Under the pieces are notes generated by a model that saw nothing but the letters and a program-made list of their open reading frames with translations, was not told where the DNA came from and did no database searches. Below, one piece after another: positions 10,744 through 23,620 of a stretch of DNA of 64,000 nt (positions are counted from its first letter, which is position 1; each line of letters begins with the position of its first letter). Both the position numbers and the translations under genes were made by a program. Where the stretch lies: contig NC_087064.1 in assembly GCF_963678635.1 (NCBI RefSeq), forward strand, positions 28,934,189-28,998,188. Reading direction: 5' to 3'. Origin of the DNA: Symsagittifera roscoffensis. Taxonomy: Eukaryota; Xenacoelomorpha; Acoela; Convolutidae.

Positions 10744-13548
10744 ATGATCACAGTCGAAAACGACTACGAACCCATTGCATACGAGCAACCCTTCAGTTCA
10801 CACATTTACAAAAATCAATCGGAATTTCTTCACGACTACTATACTAGACCCAGAAGAAACGATGTATCAGTTGAACAAAATGTAAATGAAATAAATACAG
10901 TAGTCAATAACGAAAAACAACGCTCAAGCACAAATCACATTTACCAAAACATACAAAAAGAAATGCCAAGAAAAAAATTTGGACAATCCCATTTCTCTTA
11001 GAAAGCCCAAAAAGTAAAGAATTTCAACCACACGATCTTGAAATATATTTTTTAATTGATTCAGGAGCAGAATCAAATATTATTAACATCCCTACTTGGA
11101 ATGAAATCAAATCGTTACATCCAATCCTAACACATATAAAAACAGCCAGTAAGTTAGCAACAGCACAAGGATCAACATTAGTAAATTACGGAAAAATTCA
11201 GCTTTTCCTTGTTCCCACTAGAACAATGGAACAAAATAAAATACTAAATAAACAATTTAAACAAACATTTCACATTACAGACATAAAACACGAAATCATT
11301 GGCATACCATTTATAACTGAGTATATTTCCACAATAAACATTTTGAACAGCAAATTTTATATAAAAGATAAATACACAAGGACAAAAAACACATCCTTAA
11401 CATTCTTTCAAAGATTAAACAAACAACCGCCAATTTTCTCCAAATTTTATCCTATTTACAATCAGGAACGAAAATACCTGAAACCACTATCAGGAAATGT
11501 TTATAACTTTACAATCAAACAAGTCCACCAGTACAATAAAGACCAAACAAACAACCTCTCTCTATGTCAGACCTTGAATTTAAACCCATCCATAAATTTT
11601 TTCGAATCACATTTTCATCCATAAAATATATGAAACATTCAAACTCAGATATTATTTCATTACACGTATATAACAATTCACCATACCAGATAACACTACC
11701 CTTAGGACTCTTAGGATACTGCGAAACAAATGCTACAACTTCACCCACAAATGAAGTAGCATATCGAGTCAATAATATACTACAATTACTAGAAATATGT
11801 CAATCCACAATTCTTGATGAAGAATTATCAATAACGAACATAATAAGCAACGAAAAAATAAACACTGACTACTTCACAAAAACACCATATTTTAAACCAA
11901 CGTTTAAAATATCACATTATACGGAAGAACAACAAAGTTTTTAACAATGTTTAATTTTCAACATTCTCAAATAACACAAAAAGAATTCGATAAATTAGCC
12001 AAACTATTATTAAAATTTCCAACAGTTTATGCAACATCAAAATTCGATGTTGGAAAAATTAGTTCACCACAACATTTACATTTAAAACCTGACGCAGTTT
12101 TCAAAAAGCAAAGAGCAAGTAAAGTACGATACATTTACAAGATAAAGTAAACAGACTACTTGAAATTTCAGAATAATATGAAATTATATCACCAGTAAAC
12201 AAAGAACAGGTAAAGTAAAACAAAGAACAAAGTAAAGAACAACCAAAAGGTAACACCTTTATCAACCCAGTTATCATCTTAGCTAAAAGAGAATCACTAA
12301 AAATCGTTCTAGATGCTAGATACCTCAATTCACTAATTGACGAATCTATATGTATTTGGCCCATTGAACCTATTCAAGTAATTCTAACAAAAATAAATGG
12401 TAAATATTTCACAACCGCAGATATGAATAGTGCATACAATCAAATGCCACTAGATGAACAATCACGACGATTAACACAATTCGTTATTGGAAATCAACAA
12501 TACGAATTCAATAGATTAATCTATGGAATTTCCATAGGACCAGCAGCTTTTTTAGCTTTTATGAGTAAAATTTTTAGACCACTTATACTCAAAAAACATG
12601 AAATCACATACTTAGATGATGTTTTCATGCAATCACAAACGAAAGACGAAATGTTTATAATTTTAGAACAATATCATCAAATACTCAAAAATGAATACAT
12701 GAAAGCAGCCCCAGACAAATCACATTTTTTCCTAACACGCGTAAATATTCTTGGCCACATTATCGAAAGAAACACTATAACTCCATTGAAATCACGAATA
12801 CACGCCATTCAGAAACTTCAACCACCCACAAATAAAAAGAAAATCCAAGAATTCCTTGGAATGTTAAATTTCTTAAGTAAATATGTATACAAAATGCAAT
12901 TATACTTAAGACCTTTCTATAACATCCATAGACAACAAAATAACTTCGAATGGACTACCGAACATCAAACAAGATTCGAAGAAATTACAAAAATTGTTAA
13001 CAGAACAAATATCAAATACAATCCCAGATCCAAATCAACCATTTTATGCAATGTGCGATGCTTCAAATTTTGGCATCGGCGCAGCATTGCTACAATAACA
13101 CAGTGGAACAAACAAAATGAATCTTATATCAGCAAATTCTCGCTTATTTACACAAGATGAACTACGACTCTCTACTCTCATGAGAGAATGCACAGCTATA
13201 ATATAAACACTTACCGGATATGAATTTCTAATACTTGGATCTAAACATCCAACAGTTCTATTTACAGATCATAAACCTATAATATTTCTTTTTACACAGA
13301 AATCAAACCCTAACCATAGAGTTTACTGATTTCATTTAAACTTAATGAAATTCCCAAGTTTACATATAGTTTGGACAGCAGGAAAAAATCTTGCATTATC
13401 AGATATATTAAGTAGAAATACACTACCTGAACTACTTACACGAAAAACTACAGTTGAAATACCACAAAATATTAAATTCTATCTTGCAAAAAATGAAACA
13501 TCACCAAGATTGGAATGCAAATATGCAGTAAAAACTGATATAGATTAG
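10744..13548 (+). pseudogene. Protease, reverse transcriptase and RNase H region of copy A
   Basis: The aspartic protease motif LIDSGAESN is at about 11,053-11,080. The RT frame (12,423-13,160) retains TADMNSAYNQ and YLDDVF. The RNase H part (about 13,030-13,400) keeps the FTDHKP motif but is crossed by stops. Between 12,140 and 12,245 there is an insertion or rearranged sequence compared with copy B. The frame 13,345-13,548 runs straight through the place where copy B has a stop, with a glutamate codon there. Confidence 0.85.
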
Positions 13549-15474
13549 TCACAAATAAATAACTTACAACATTTCCCACTTTATTTAGATTGTCAAAATA
13601 ACCACTATGAAGTAGATCTATTAGGAACATCCACATTCAAACCAATCCTTATTCACATTGGATAAAAAATAATACTCAACAAAAAACAATCAAACAACAA
13701 CCACACAAAAAAAACACCTTTCCATTGATAGAAAAAGAAAATTTAACTGACAAATTAAATTTATCAGGACCACCAACAAATGATTTAAAAAACACAATAA
13801 ATCAAGTTCTTGATCTCCATGACCCACTCGACACAATTCTTTGATCAAAATTAGAAGTTGAAATTATTTTTCCTCCACCAACAGAAAAATATCACTACAG
13901 TTATTACAAAAATATCAAAACTTTGATCCCGTAATTCGACAACTCAAATCATGGCACAAGTATAAAACAAGCCAACAAAGGCTAATACAACAATATTAGG
14001 AAATAAAACACTCCTCCGATACTTTAGAAAATACAATAATACAACTATTAATGAAATTACAGACCTTTTAGAATATCAAACACCCGATTTTAAAGTACCC
14101 TGTCTCCCCCTCAGAATGATGCTGATAACATTTAACATATCCCATACACAACATACAAAAGGACACTCAGGATCAGAAAAGACATACTCAAATTTTACAC
14201 AACATTTTTACTTCCCAAATGCACCAATTTGGATTAAAGTATAATGCAACGATTGCATAATATGTCAATTAAATAAACTTTATCCAAATCAAAAACAAAT
14301 AGCAACAAAACAAGATTTTAATGGACAAAGTCTATATTTCAACCATAGAATTTCATTCGACATAAAAGGACCAATTTCACCATCCTCCGAAGGAAGTTCT
14401 TATATTATGGTAAATGTTGATGCATTTACACACTGCGTAGCACTCAACCCAGTACCACATTGTAATGCTTATTACGCATATACAACACTTTACGATCATT
14501 GGATAGCTAAATTCGGACTACCAGAAATACTAGTCACAGATAATGGAACAGAATTCATTAATAACGAAATCATCACATTATGCCACCTGTATAATATTAA
14601 ACATAAACTACGAACATCTCATGCACCTTGGACAAATGGATTAGTCGAAGGTATGAACCGTTCACTACAAGAATATCTTCGATGCATCATTAATGGAAAT
14701 GATACACGATACACTGAATGGCCAACAGATGTAAAATTATTCCCATTATCCTATAATTCACAAATTACAACAACTTTAGGAATGTCACCATACGAAATGG
14801 TTTGTAATCAAAAGCCACGAAAACCAATCATGTTTACAGCAAACGCTCATAAAAATGCACAAGGTTATTGTCAACCAAACAAAGATTCAATTTGTTATAA
14901 CCTAACCTTACACACACATGATGAAGACCATTTTCATCATCCACAAATTTTGAAATTAGCTTCCGGTACACATACCGAATGGATTTTAAAAAAAGATAAA
15001 AAACACAATGAAATCTACCAAAAAGTAACAAAGAAACTGTTGCAAAGGCAAAATATAAATAACCAAATTAATTTACGCTTCATGCCAGCTACGGACTTAA
15101 AAATTGGAACATTTGTTTTAATTACTAATGTTAATACACAAAAAGGAATTTCCAAAAAATTACAACCACTTCGAAAAGGACCCTACCAAATAATTGATAA
15201 ACCAACTGAAAAAACATACAAACTTACTGATTTAAATAAAAAAGAAATCGTTCAACACCGTAACAACCAATTACCTTATTACTCAAAAGAATACGCACTC
15301 CGCGAATTAACTCAATTATTTTCATTCACAGGTTTACACATCGTTCAAAATAACCCACAAATAGAACAAAATCAAAACGTTAATACCACAAAAATTACAA
15401 AAACAATTCAACAGCAAAAAATAGACCCTCAAAGATCGAACACACCAGAACCAAAAATACCTAAAAAAAAGTAA
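13549..15474 (+). pseudogene. Integrase region of copy A
   Basis: The N-terminal linker and zinc-binding part (13,549-14,400) are broken by stops and indels. The catalytic core and C-terminal part form a 355-codon open frame at 14,407-15,474. It keeps the second Asp in VTDNGTEF, the Glu in GLVEGMNRS, and the GPYQII segment of the GPY/F module. Against copy B the core shows about 30 silent and about 4 replacement differences over 14,407-14,640. The open core may reflect chance survival rather than activity, because the upstream part is destroyed. Confidence 0.85.
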
Positions 15475-16189
15475 AATAGAAAATTAACAGAAAAAATTTT
15501 AAAACAAAAATCAAAAACAAAAATCCGAACATAGAGAATCATCACGTCTTAGAAGCCAACCCAAAAAAACTATAAAACATTCATCCCACAATCTAAAATA
15601 TTAAAGAAAGTTGAATTTCAGAAACAACCTTGATTTAAGATTACCGTAAACATTCTTTTTAATCACTTTAAACTTTCAAATTTCTGAAAAAAAAACATGC
15701 TGAAAATAACCTCGATCAATTTTAGTTCAAATTCAACCAATAGAAATCGTTCAAGTTGTCACCTTTCTATCTCTAACACAAAATTATTTAGCCGATAGAA
15801 ATTAATCTCCAGGCATATCTATAACTATAACCTAACAACCTCCAGGTCAAAAAAAGGGCAATTTGCTAAAACTTGACAACTAAAAAAACATTACTTCAAT
15901 ATTATAACCCTCCCCAATCAGATTATGCAAAAATCAACAATATTTTCCCAATTCAGACCTCAAAAGTCCCCCAACCAAAAATGGCAAATTAGCCTAAATT
16001 AAAAAAGACAACAAATTTATCCAACAAATGAAAACAATACTATGAAGACATACCAAACACCGAAAAAATAGCCCTCAACAATTTTGACAAAACTCAACCC
16101 ACTTGTCAAAAAATCAATAAATAATTCGACCACACTTGAATTTCGCCTCAAAACTTTAAAAAATATTTGACAAAGGAATCATTTCTTAA
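15475..16189 (+). other. Spacer between integrase and ORF D, copy A
   Basis: No ORF is seen. The spacer is partly conserved with 40,632-41,229 in copy B, for example the block around 15,836-15,880 (CAACCTCCAGGTCAAAAA). In complex retroelements this is where splice acceptors for env mRNAs lie, but I cannot identify a site with confidence. Confidence 0.5.
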
Positions 16190-16432
16190 ATGCTTCTTTT
16201 CATAACAGTTGATCACATAAAACAAAAACTTCTGAATCTCTTCATAAAATTTTTCAATCTATTTAAATTTTTGATATACTTTTTCATTGAATCTTTTGAG
16301 CTTCTAATAATAATTTCTATAATTTTTGCAATCTTTTTTAAATTTTCTATTCCCTATTTGAAATATATCTCCAACTTTCCCAAATCCTTGACCACATCTA
16401 CAGGTACGAATACATATAATCTATCTAAATGA
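16190..16432 (+). CDS. ORF D, 80-aa hydrophobic protein (copy A)
   Basis: This frame is rich in Phe, Ile and Leu, with a predicted membrane segment around residues 23-62, and ends YNLSK as in copy B (40,401-40,631). The two proteins align over their full length. The stop TGA overlaps the ATG of ORF E in an ATGA tetranucleotide at 16,429-16,432, an arrangement conserved in copy B. No family is recognised; a small integral membrane protein, perhaps viroporin-like, is a guess from composition only. Confidence 0.55.
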   Translation: MLLFITVDHIKQKLLNLFIKFFNLFKFLIYFFIESFELLIIISIIFAIFFKFSIPYLKYISNFPKSLTTSTGTNTYNLSK

Positions 16433-16623
16433 TACGAACTTTTTTCAGTCGAACATACATTTTTCTTTTATTCATAATTTTCCTCACATTTTTAATCTCC
16501 CTCATCATGACAATGGGCAAATATACAAAAAAAGCAACAGTCACCTTTGCCCTAGCAACTAATCTCTTGACACTTTTTATTGAAGAATATTATAATAAAC
16601 ACAAATTTTCCAGTAAAAATTAA
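16429..16623 (+). CDS. ORF E, 64-aa membrane protein (copy A)
   Basis: It starts at the ATGA overlap with ORF D and begins MIRTFFSRTYIFLLF. It has two hydrophobic stretches (about residues 10-28 and 38-52) separated by a basic KYTKKA loop, and a charged EEYYNKHKF tail. Copy B has the same design (40,216-40,404). The function is unknown; the conserved overlap implies it is translated from the same mRNA as ORF D. Confidence 0.55.
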   Translation: MIRTFFSRTYIFLLFIIFLTFLISLIMTMGKYTKKATVTFALATNLLTLFIEEYYNKHKFSSKN

Positions 16624-17742
16624 TTTAAGATACCTTTCCAAAATTGCTAATCAACCACCACCAAACCAGCCCCCACCAACCACATCCCAAGAAAGTCCAA
16701 TAACACCTATAACTACAAACAACCCCCAAACATCAACACGTATTTCTTTTCAAGACAACCCATACACTTTTGAAGAGCGACACGCACGCCTATCAGAACC
16801 ACTAGAACCAGTTCATCGACAAGCATCTTTAAGTGAACCAATATATAACTTATATCCCACCTTGCAACAAGACCTCAATCAAGTCAGACACATTAGCCAA
16901 AATAAAAATACATCTGAGATACATAGACAAATTATACATCCGCGAAGAAATAGAAATTTTCAAACACCCAGAGTGCATTTTGATATACCTCAATCACCAA
17001 CACCAACTACCTCAGAACTCTCAAGCAGTACATTTCCAGATACCCCGACACTTACTTCACAACAAAGCATCTCAAATCTTCCATCAGACTATCTAGGTTC
17101 AACACCAACATCGGAACAATTTTGTGAAAATCCTTTTAACCCCCCAAATACTATCGAACGACCACCATACTGGACAACACACTCATATACTCAAGGTGAA
17201 ACGAATATAGTAAATGAACCAATAGATATTTTTTCCGATACAACGCTATCATCATTACCAGAAACACTCTCACTTCCATCAACGCCATCAATAAGTCAAG
17301 TCTCACCAACAATTTTCCCTTTAAATTTTCCAAACAACCTCGACGCTAGATACCGAGAACAATCATCGTCAAATATCCCTTTACGATTAGATTGGAATAC
17401 TTTCGTAGCACCTCCCCCACTATTTGGACAACATCATAAAGTAACCGACTCCATAGTTGGGCACTTAATAGACTACAATATAGACAAGATATCCACGAAG
17501 ATATCCGAGAACATAACATTCAGATACTTCAGCAAAACAGTCTCCAATTAAAATTTGAAATCGCAGTCAGACTTAATAAGACTTTCCCCTAAGTCCACCA
17601 AACATGACAGCTCAATCACTACCTCCTCCATTTATAACAAGTGAAGTAATATATAAATTCGATAGATACACCAAAAACACAATTGGATATATCACATTTT
17701 ATAACCCATACTCCGGATTATCATACACATGTATATTTAAAA
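16624..17742 (+). pseudogene. ORF F, Pro/Ser/Thr-rich frame without AUG (copy A, broken)
   Basis: The frame open to 17,551 matches ORF F of copy B (39,074-40,207) from SKIA through the GQH segment at about 17,430. A frameshift there leaves the conserved C-terminal part (about 17,440-17,740) in another frame. No in-frame ATG precedes or occurs in the 16,624-17,551 part; its farthest upstream candidate is TTG at 16,580 within ORF E. The N-terminal two thirds is disorder-prone and contains repeated PTS-rich segments; the C-terminal part is more conserved. Function unknown. Confidence 0.6.
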
Positions 17743-20227
17743 GATATTTATGTTCCAACAAATTTTATTTCTAATTTTTTCCGAACAACATACTAATCCA
17801 TCCCCTCGTACAGGACGTCAGGGTTTATTAGTAACACACTTTGATTGTGAAGAAAACATTAACAGGATACAAGTTTACAGCAACCTTTTCCGAAAAGAAA
17901 GTACATTACTCGCAAGTCTCAAACGGAAATAAAAACCGACTAGACCACGAATTTTTCTATCAGAGTAATATAGAAAGATTACTACATTTTAGCCCTCAAG
18001 GCTGAAAAAATGAACTTAGACGACTAAACTGAACACAAAACGACGGAATGGATAGAAACTTTGTAAATTTTCAAGTTTTTCCAGACTTAGCACATCAAGC
18101 AGAACTTGAAAAACACCAAGGTCACATTAGACTAGACAGAAATTGCCCCTTTCAAGGAACACAGGGAAGATTGACATACGATCTACATGATAAACATTGG
18201 ATTCCACATAAAGGTATCAGTGATCCCTCAAATTGCAAAGCAGATACAAAAAAAAGGATATCAAGAAATAATGTTTTTTGATTGGAAAATACAACTTGAA
18301 AAAATTCAACTAATACGAGATTTAAAAGACGACACAATTCTTTACCAAGGCATTCGACTTCCTTGCAAAAATGACCAAGGATATTGCGATCCTACAACAC
18401 GCACACAAGCAACCATAGTATGGTTTCCTGAAGAAACCTGCACAGTTTTCCAAGTCGCAAGAATACACGCTAGATTGATTAAATTTCACCAAAAACATTT
18501 TATTGAATCAATCACATTTGAAAAGGTAAACCCAACTCAAAGAGGAAGTACTAAATTTAGAAACATCCATAATATAGAAAATAAGTTGACACATTTTCAA
18601 ATGTATCACGAAACAGAATTTGCATGTAAATACAAAAACCCACTCTACAAAACACAATACTCCAAAACATTTGTTGAATACGACGAAGGTTTCGACATGA
18701 CCACTGGAAAAATAGAATTTGACCCCTATGCAACACATCAACTAATAAACGAAGATACATCATACATCCCAGTGAACCTCCGCAAAAACGCAGGAAAGCC
18801 TGGTGGAAGACTAGAACCATACGACAGTGAAAGCAAACGTTTACAAGAACTATCATTAATGAACAGTACTGATTTTGGCGCAGTACATTATGACATTCAC
18901 TTAGATATGAAATTAGACTACAAAATTAGTAGAATTTTTCAAGAAATGTCACTTTCTGAATTAGAAACACTCTATCAACTATGCGAGTTAGAAAGAACAC
19001 AAATTCTACAATCACTCGCATTAGCAGTTCTAAAAATACCATACGCAGATTTTTGTTATCCCGAAATAGATCAAATTTCCTTGACTCTGAAGGAAACATT
19101 TTATGGTTTTATACTTGCACCAAAAAAAGTATCACCACTCTATGTTTTTGAAGATAAAAAATGTTACAAAAGAATCCCCATATTCTACAAAAATAAAGTA
19201 CATTTTGTTGATACACTTTCAAGACGAACATATTTTTGGGATACTGCAGTCCCAAGTGGATCCGAAAATAGCCAAAACGTCGTACAATTAAACCCTGACG
19301 AAGAAAAATACTACCTACTTACCTCATACCCTACACTCATGCAGCCACTAAAAAAGTTTTCACCAGAAAGCATTCGAGCTATTGCTCGCAACCCAAATAT
19401 CGATTTACAATCAATCGGTACATATTCTAAATCCAATATACAACATCACATTAGAACACAAGACTTTCAAGAACTACTAACACAAATGGACAGTTTACAA
19501 CGACAATCAATAGACCAAAATTTACAAAAACTTGCAGAAACAGCAGGATTTTCAGATATTTACGCACAAGATTACAGCGGATAATTTAAAAACATCAGAC
19601 ATTACATATATTTAAACGGTGAAAAATATCGACCACAAGATATATCACCAATCAATATTTTTAGTTTTGTAAATCTCAAAAACGAAGTTTTAGCCTTTCT
19701 AGGATGGCCCTATTACATCTTAAAAAGATTGATTATCTTATACGCAATGTTTAAATTTTTTTGGATTTATTTTCTCATTATTAAAAGGAATCTATAACAC
19801 ATGCGCAATACATACAAAAGTAAACCGACAAGCCAGCGTAGCACGCATATTATTTGCAGGATTTTTTGGAATATTTTCATCATCAATAAATAAAATCCTC
19901 CAAGATGCACAAATTAAAGAATATGATACAAAACTATCAACAAATCCCAACACATACGATGACTAAAATAATAATACAAATGCATTACCTACGGCACCCC
20001 ATTTGCCAAATCTACATCATGATCATCCATTATCTTTAGTCTCACGAAATTTTCGAAACTTAGCAATCACAAACCCCCCAAACTTAAGACCCAAACACTT
20101 ACAAAGCCCCATCCAACATTTAGTAACACAACAACCTCCAATTTACGATGCATACGAACAAATCATTGAACAGCCCCATACCGCCACTTTTCAGTCTCAA
20201 AATAATCATTTTTTTAGCCCACGATGA
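17729..20227 (+). pseudogene. Env-like glycoprotein of copy A, broken
   Basis: The start corresponding to the copy B env ATG (17,729) is followed at once by a stop, and the N-terminal third lies in several frames. A 465-codon open stretch (18,187-19,584) covers the central ectodomain, including LPCKNDQGYCDPTTRTQ and the YVFEDKKCYKRIPIFY region. The membrane-proximal part (19,585-19,950) has stops and shifts. The tail frame reaches 20,227 and contains PTAP at 19,988-19,999. Its stop overlaps the ORF H start as ATGA (20,224-20,227). See the copy B entry for family arguments. Confidence 0.8.
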
Positions 20228-21989
20228 GCAGACAAGTTGGATCACTCCACCGATCAAACTCCCACCCTGCCAACCTCCAAAATCCACTCCCTATTATACC
20301 ACTTTTTGCTTTTCCGCCACCTGATTCACCACAAGCTAATACATCATCAGGCATGAATGCTGACACTAACTCAGATATCACAATTTATACAACTACTTCA
20401 CAATTCAATAATTCTGATATTGAAACCCCCGATGAGTTCGCCGATTCCGAACCATCCCCTTCTACACATACCCCGACCAGCTCAACAACCTTCTCAAAAC
20501 CCTCTTTCCGACCTATACAACGCCATAGCCAACATACATCTCCCTACACTCCTTCTCAAGCAACCGCAACATACTCCCCCGATTCAAGTTTCCGAAAAAC
20601 TAGATAATTTTATAACACTCCAACAACAATTGCTATCTCCCCACACCCTAACTATTCACCAATTATCATCAACAATAACATCATCAAATCCACCAACACC
20701 TACACCAATTTCAGATTATACTCCATCATTAGCTCATTCATCCACTTCAACAGAATCATCCACTAGTACTAACCGTGCTTATAGAACTTTTAAACGAAAA
20801 TTCCCAAATCACCCATTTCCATCGAAACCCGGAACCGCCCGAGAATTTATCAACCATCCAGACCACACCAATACTAGGAATTTTCTTCAAATAACCCTTC
20901 CTTTATTTCCCCAATATACACTAAATCAATCCGACTCTAACCCTGAACCACGTCACTTTGTAGATGAACATGTATTAATACCCACACTTCATTGGAGAGC
21001 TTAAATTTAATTTCACTAACCCCCTTACGCTACCACTCTATAACACCACTATCGATATTGAACGAAATAAGGACGAAATGTTCAGATTAACAACAGCACT
21101 CACTACCCGACATTTTACATACGTAGGATATAAAAAAAATACTAAAACATTCACTGCACCCCGCGCTAACGACTACTCAATTGAATATTACGATCATAAC
21201 ATCATCAGATCTAATCAAGACCAATTTCTTGATGACGATAAATTCGCTAAACCACAAACCACAGAAAAGTTTTTTATTAAATCATCATACATATTCACAC
21301 TTAACATACTAGATAAAAAGCATGATCACATTTTTTCAAAAGCACTATCAGACATCCAAGCGTTTGAATCATTTCACAACAAATTTTAAACATTTACACT
21401 AACCTTTCACTTTCTGACAGCAAAAGAACGCGATTTGCACTGCTCACACGACATCATGTTGAGAACTAAGCAAACACACACTTATACTTATTATCGTTTT
21501 ATCCAAAATCATTTTCATTTACACACACCATCACGACAACCTCACCACAGATTTCAATTCAATAATTCCAAATACAGCTCACCATTTTTTCTAAACTTCA
21601 CGTATTGCATTAAAAATACTAACTTCCAAGGCATCCTTCGGAATTATGATCCCGTTACTCAAATGTATATATTTTGTCCCCTCACGAAGACCTTCAACGA
21701 CGAAGAATCCCGACCCCTGATCTTTCCGCATGAATATATTCAACCCATAGAAGTACCCATTTTAGAATTCATCCATAACACTAAACACAATCATAAAAAT
21801 TACAATCTAATCCAGAACACATCTCATGAATTTGCAGTAGGCACCGAAGAACTAAAAACCATAAAAGCACTGCAATTGCTTTGGCCACTGCTGCAAACTA
21901 AACATATAATACGCATACTAGCAAAACTACTAACTACATCAGACGCTATTCACGACATTTTCCCTCACGGTTTTTTCCCAGACGACTAA
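20224..21989 (+). pseudogene. ORF H of copy A, frameshifted
   Basis: Frames 20,224-20,607, 20,357-21,004, 21,078-21,389 and 21,435-21,989 together match the whole 601-aa ORF H of copy B, in order. The end (HGFFPDD) is identical. At least three breaks separate them. By eye the C-terminal two thirds is about 70-80 percent identical to copy B, with many conservative changes, which suggests protein-level constraint before decay. Confidence 0.75.
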
Positions 21990-23588
21990 AGGTATTTAAG
22001 AATTTAATAAATTTCAAACTTACTAATTCAAAATATTACTAACCATTTTATTCAATAATTTGCATTTTCTTTAGTCTTCACATCACGATCACCTTCAAAG
22101 CAAGAAAAGACAAATAAAAATATAAACTCTGTTTTCCATTTTAAACTCTATTAAACCAACAGCACTAAAGGATGCAGTAAAATTTATTTCAAAGTAGTAA
22201 AATCATTTTTAAATTATTCCCCCAAATGTAGTAAACTTAAATACGATGAAAATCAATTTATACTTTTCAATCCCGAAAGCAGTAAAATTTGGCCTTAAAA
22301 GCAGAAAATTCATACAAATGAAATGCAGTACTAACCTTTTCTATAACTTCTGTTTAAACGCACAGAAATTCTATGCACAATCGTACAGCTCGCCCACGAA
22401 GAATTGTTTAAAATAATGAATTCAAGTTATAAGTTTGCACTAACAACAACTCAAACAAGCAATAACAAGTTTCCACTTTTCCTTTAACCCGGTTGGAATG
22501 GAATTATATAACAACCAAACTAACCAACTCAGCTTACTAAACACCATAAACCATAAACTAACAGCTTGACTAAGAAAAGAAAACCCACGGTACCCAAACC
22601 GGATTAAACCAGCTAAAAACTGGATAATTTATTCTTTTAAAGACTATTACCAAGTCTAAAAAAGAAACAATAAAACACCAAAAAGTCGCAAGACAAACCC
22701 AAAACAAAAACAATTTGATTTTTGAGAAAAGGACATAACCAACGAAACAAAAAGAAAACAAAAAATAAGATAACAAAAAAGTTAACACAAAACAGGACCC
22801 CTCAAAAAACCAGCACGAAATCATACTCCCTTTCCTGGCCTGACCCACCAGAGAGGACGTCTTGAGCATGCTCTATAGCCGGCATAACCCACCGCGCTAC
22901 ATCCACGCTTTGTGACCACATCACTATTTTTGACAAGAGGTACTCAAGTGTGAGTAACTCTTAAGAATAACTGAACTAAAACTAAAACGCTTTTGCGAAT
23001 ACAATTAATCAAAATCATAACTAAAAAATAGAATTAACAAAACTTTATAAAATTTAAATTATAATATGCAGTACATAGATCACGAACAACCACAAAAACG
23101 AGCATCCGAAGTCTAGACGACCCCATCACACTCAACCTACAGAATGGCTAAATACAACTGACATGCCGCTCACAATCACGACTCATAAAGGATTTAGAGT
23201 ACGACTTGGCTTCGCAGAAAAGGACTTCGTTGAATCAGACCAATGACCACCTCGATGTTCAAGTATACGTACAGATCCGAGTTACAAGGCATCCCCTCCA
23301 AACACGATTTTCACGCCATTCCCAAACCAGATCGAAACACAGTTCTCCACAACCATTCAAGAACAGACGATCATAGCAAACCATCTCGAAATCAGATTGA
23401 TTTCGTTGACAGTCATAGTCTTTGTCAAACGATAACTATTAACTTCCTATCGATGACTCCAACTTCTTGCAGCTTTCTTCTCCAAGAACAAAACAGGAAA
23501 TGATACTCGCCAAATAACAACGACCAACATCCATCCTTCATTACAGATAGAAGATCTAAGATTCAAAACTCTGTAAACCCCGGATGGG
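21990..23588 (+). other. 3' untranslated region of copy A
   Basis: This non-coding stretch of 1.6 kb is colinear with 33,051-34,664 of copy B. It contains exact GCAGTAAA motifs at 22,174 and 22,279 and near-copies (GTAGTAAA) at 22,194 and about 22,225. A tRNA-like or SINE-like segment in antisense lies near 22,855-22,925. It ends with CCCCGGATGGG next to the LTR stub. Confidence 0.6.
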
Positions 23589-23620
23589 TGGAACCAGATA
23601 TAAACTACATTTATTATTGG
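23589..23620 (+). repeat. LTR3 stub of copy A (32 bp)
   Basis: TGGAACCAGATATAAAC and the next bases match LTR1 up to TTATTATTGG, then the similarity ends. About 377 bp of the expected 3' LTR are missing, replaced by sequence related to the left flank repeat, so no target duplication can be read for copy A. Confidence 0.8.

Larger units (their letters stand above)
2768..23620 (+). mobile_element. Copy A: decayed giant LTR retroelement in a tandem array
   Basis: The order is LTR1, leader, ORF A, ORF B, start of gag, deletion junction, 3'-end remnant, LTR2, then a full second unit: leader, ORF A, ORF B, gag-pol, integrase, ORFs D, E and F, env, ORF H, 3' region and a 32-bp stub of LTR3. Gene order and sequence match copy B at 32,641-51,558, which is on the other strand. 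The large frames contain many stops and frameshifts, so this copy is not autonomous. The two units share LTR2, as expected from LTR-LTR recombination or template switching followed by an internal deletion. In the integrase core most differences from copy B are silent, so the two lineages replicated separately under selection before this copy decayed. Confidence 0.88.
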
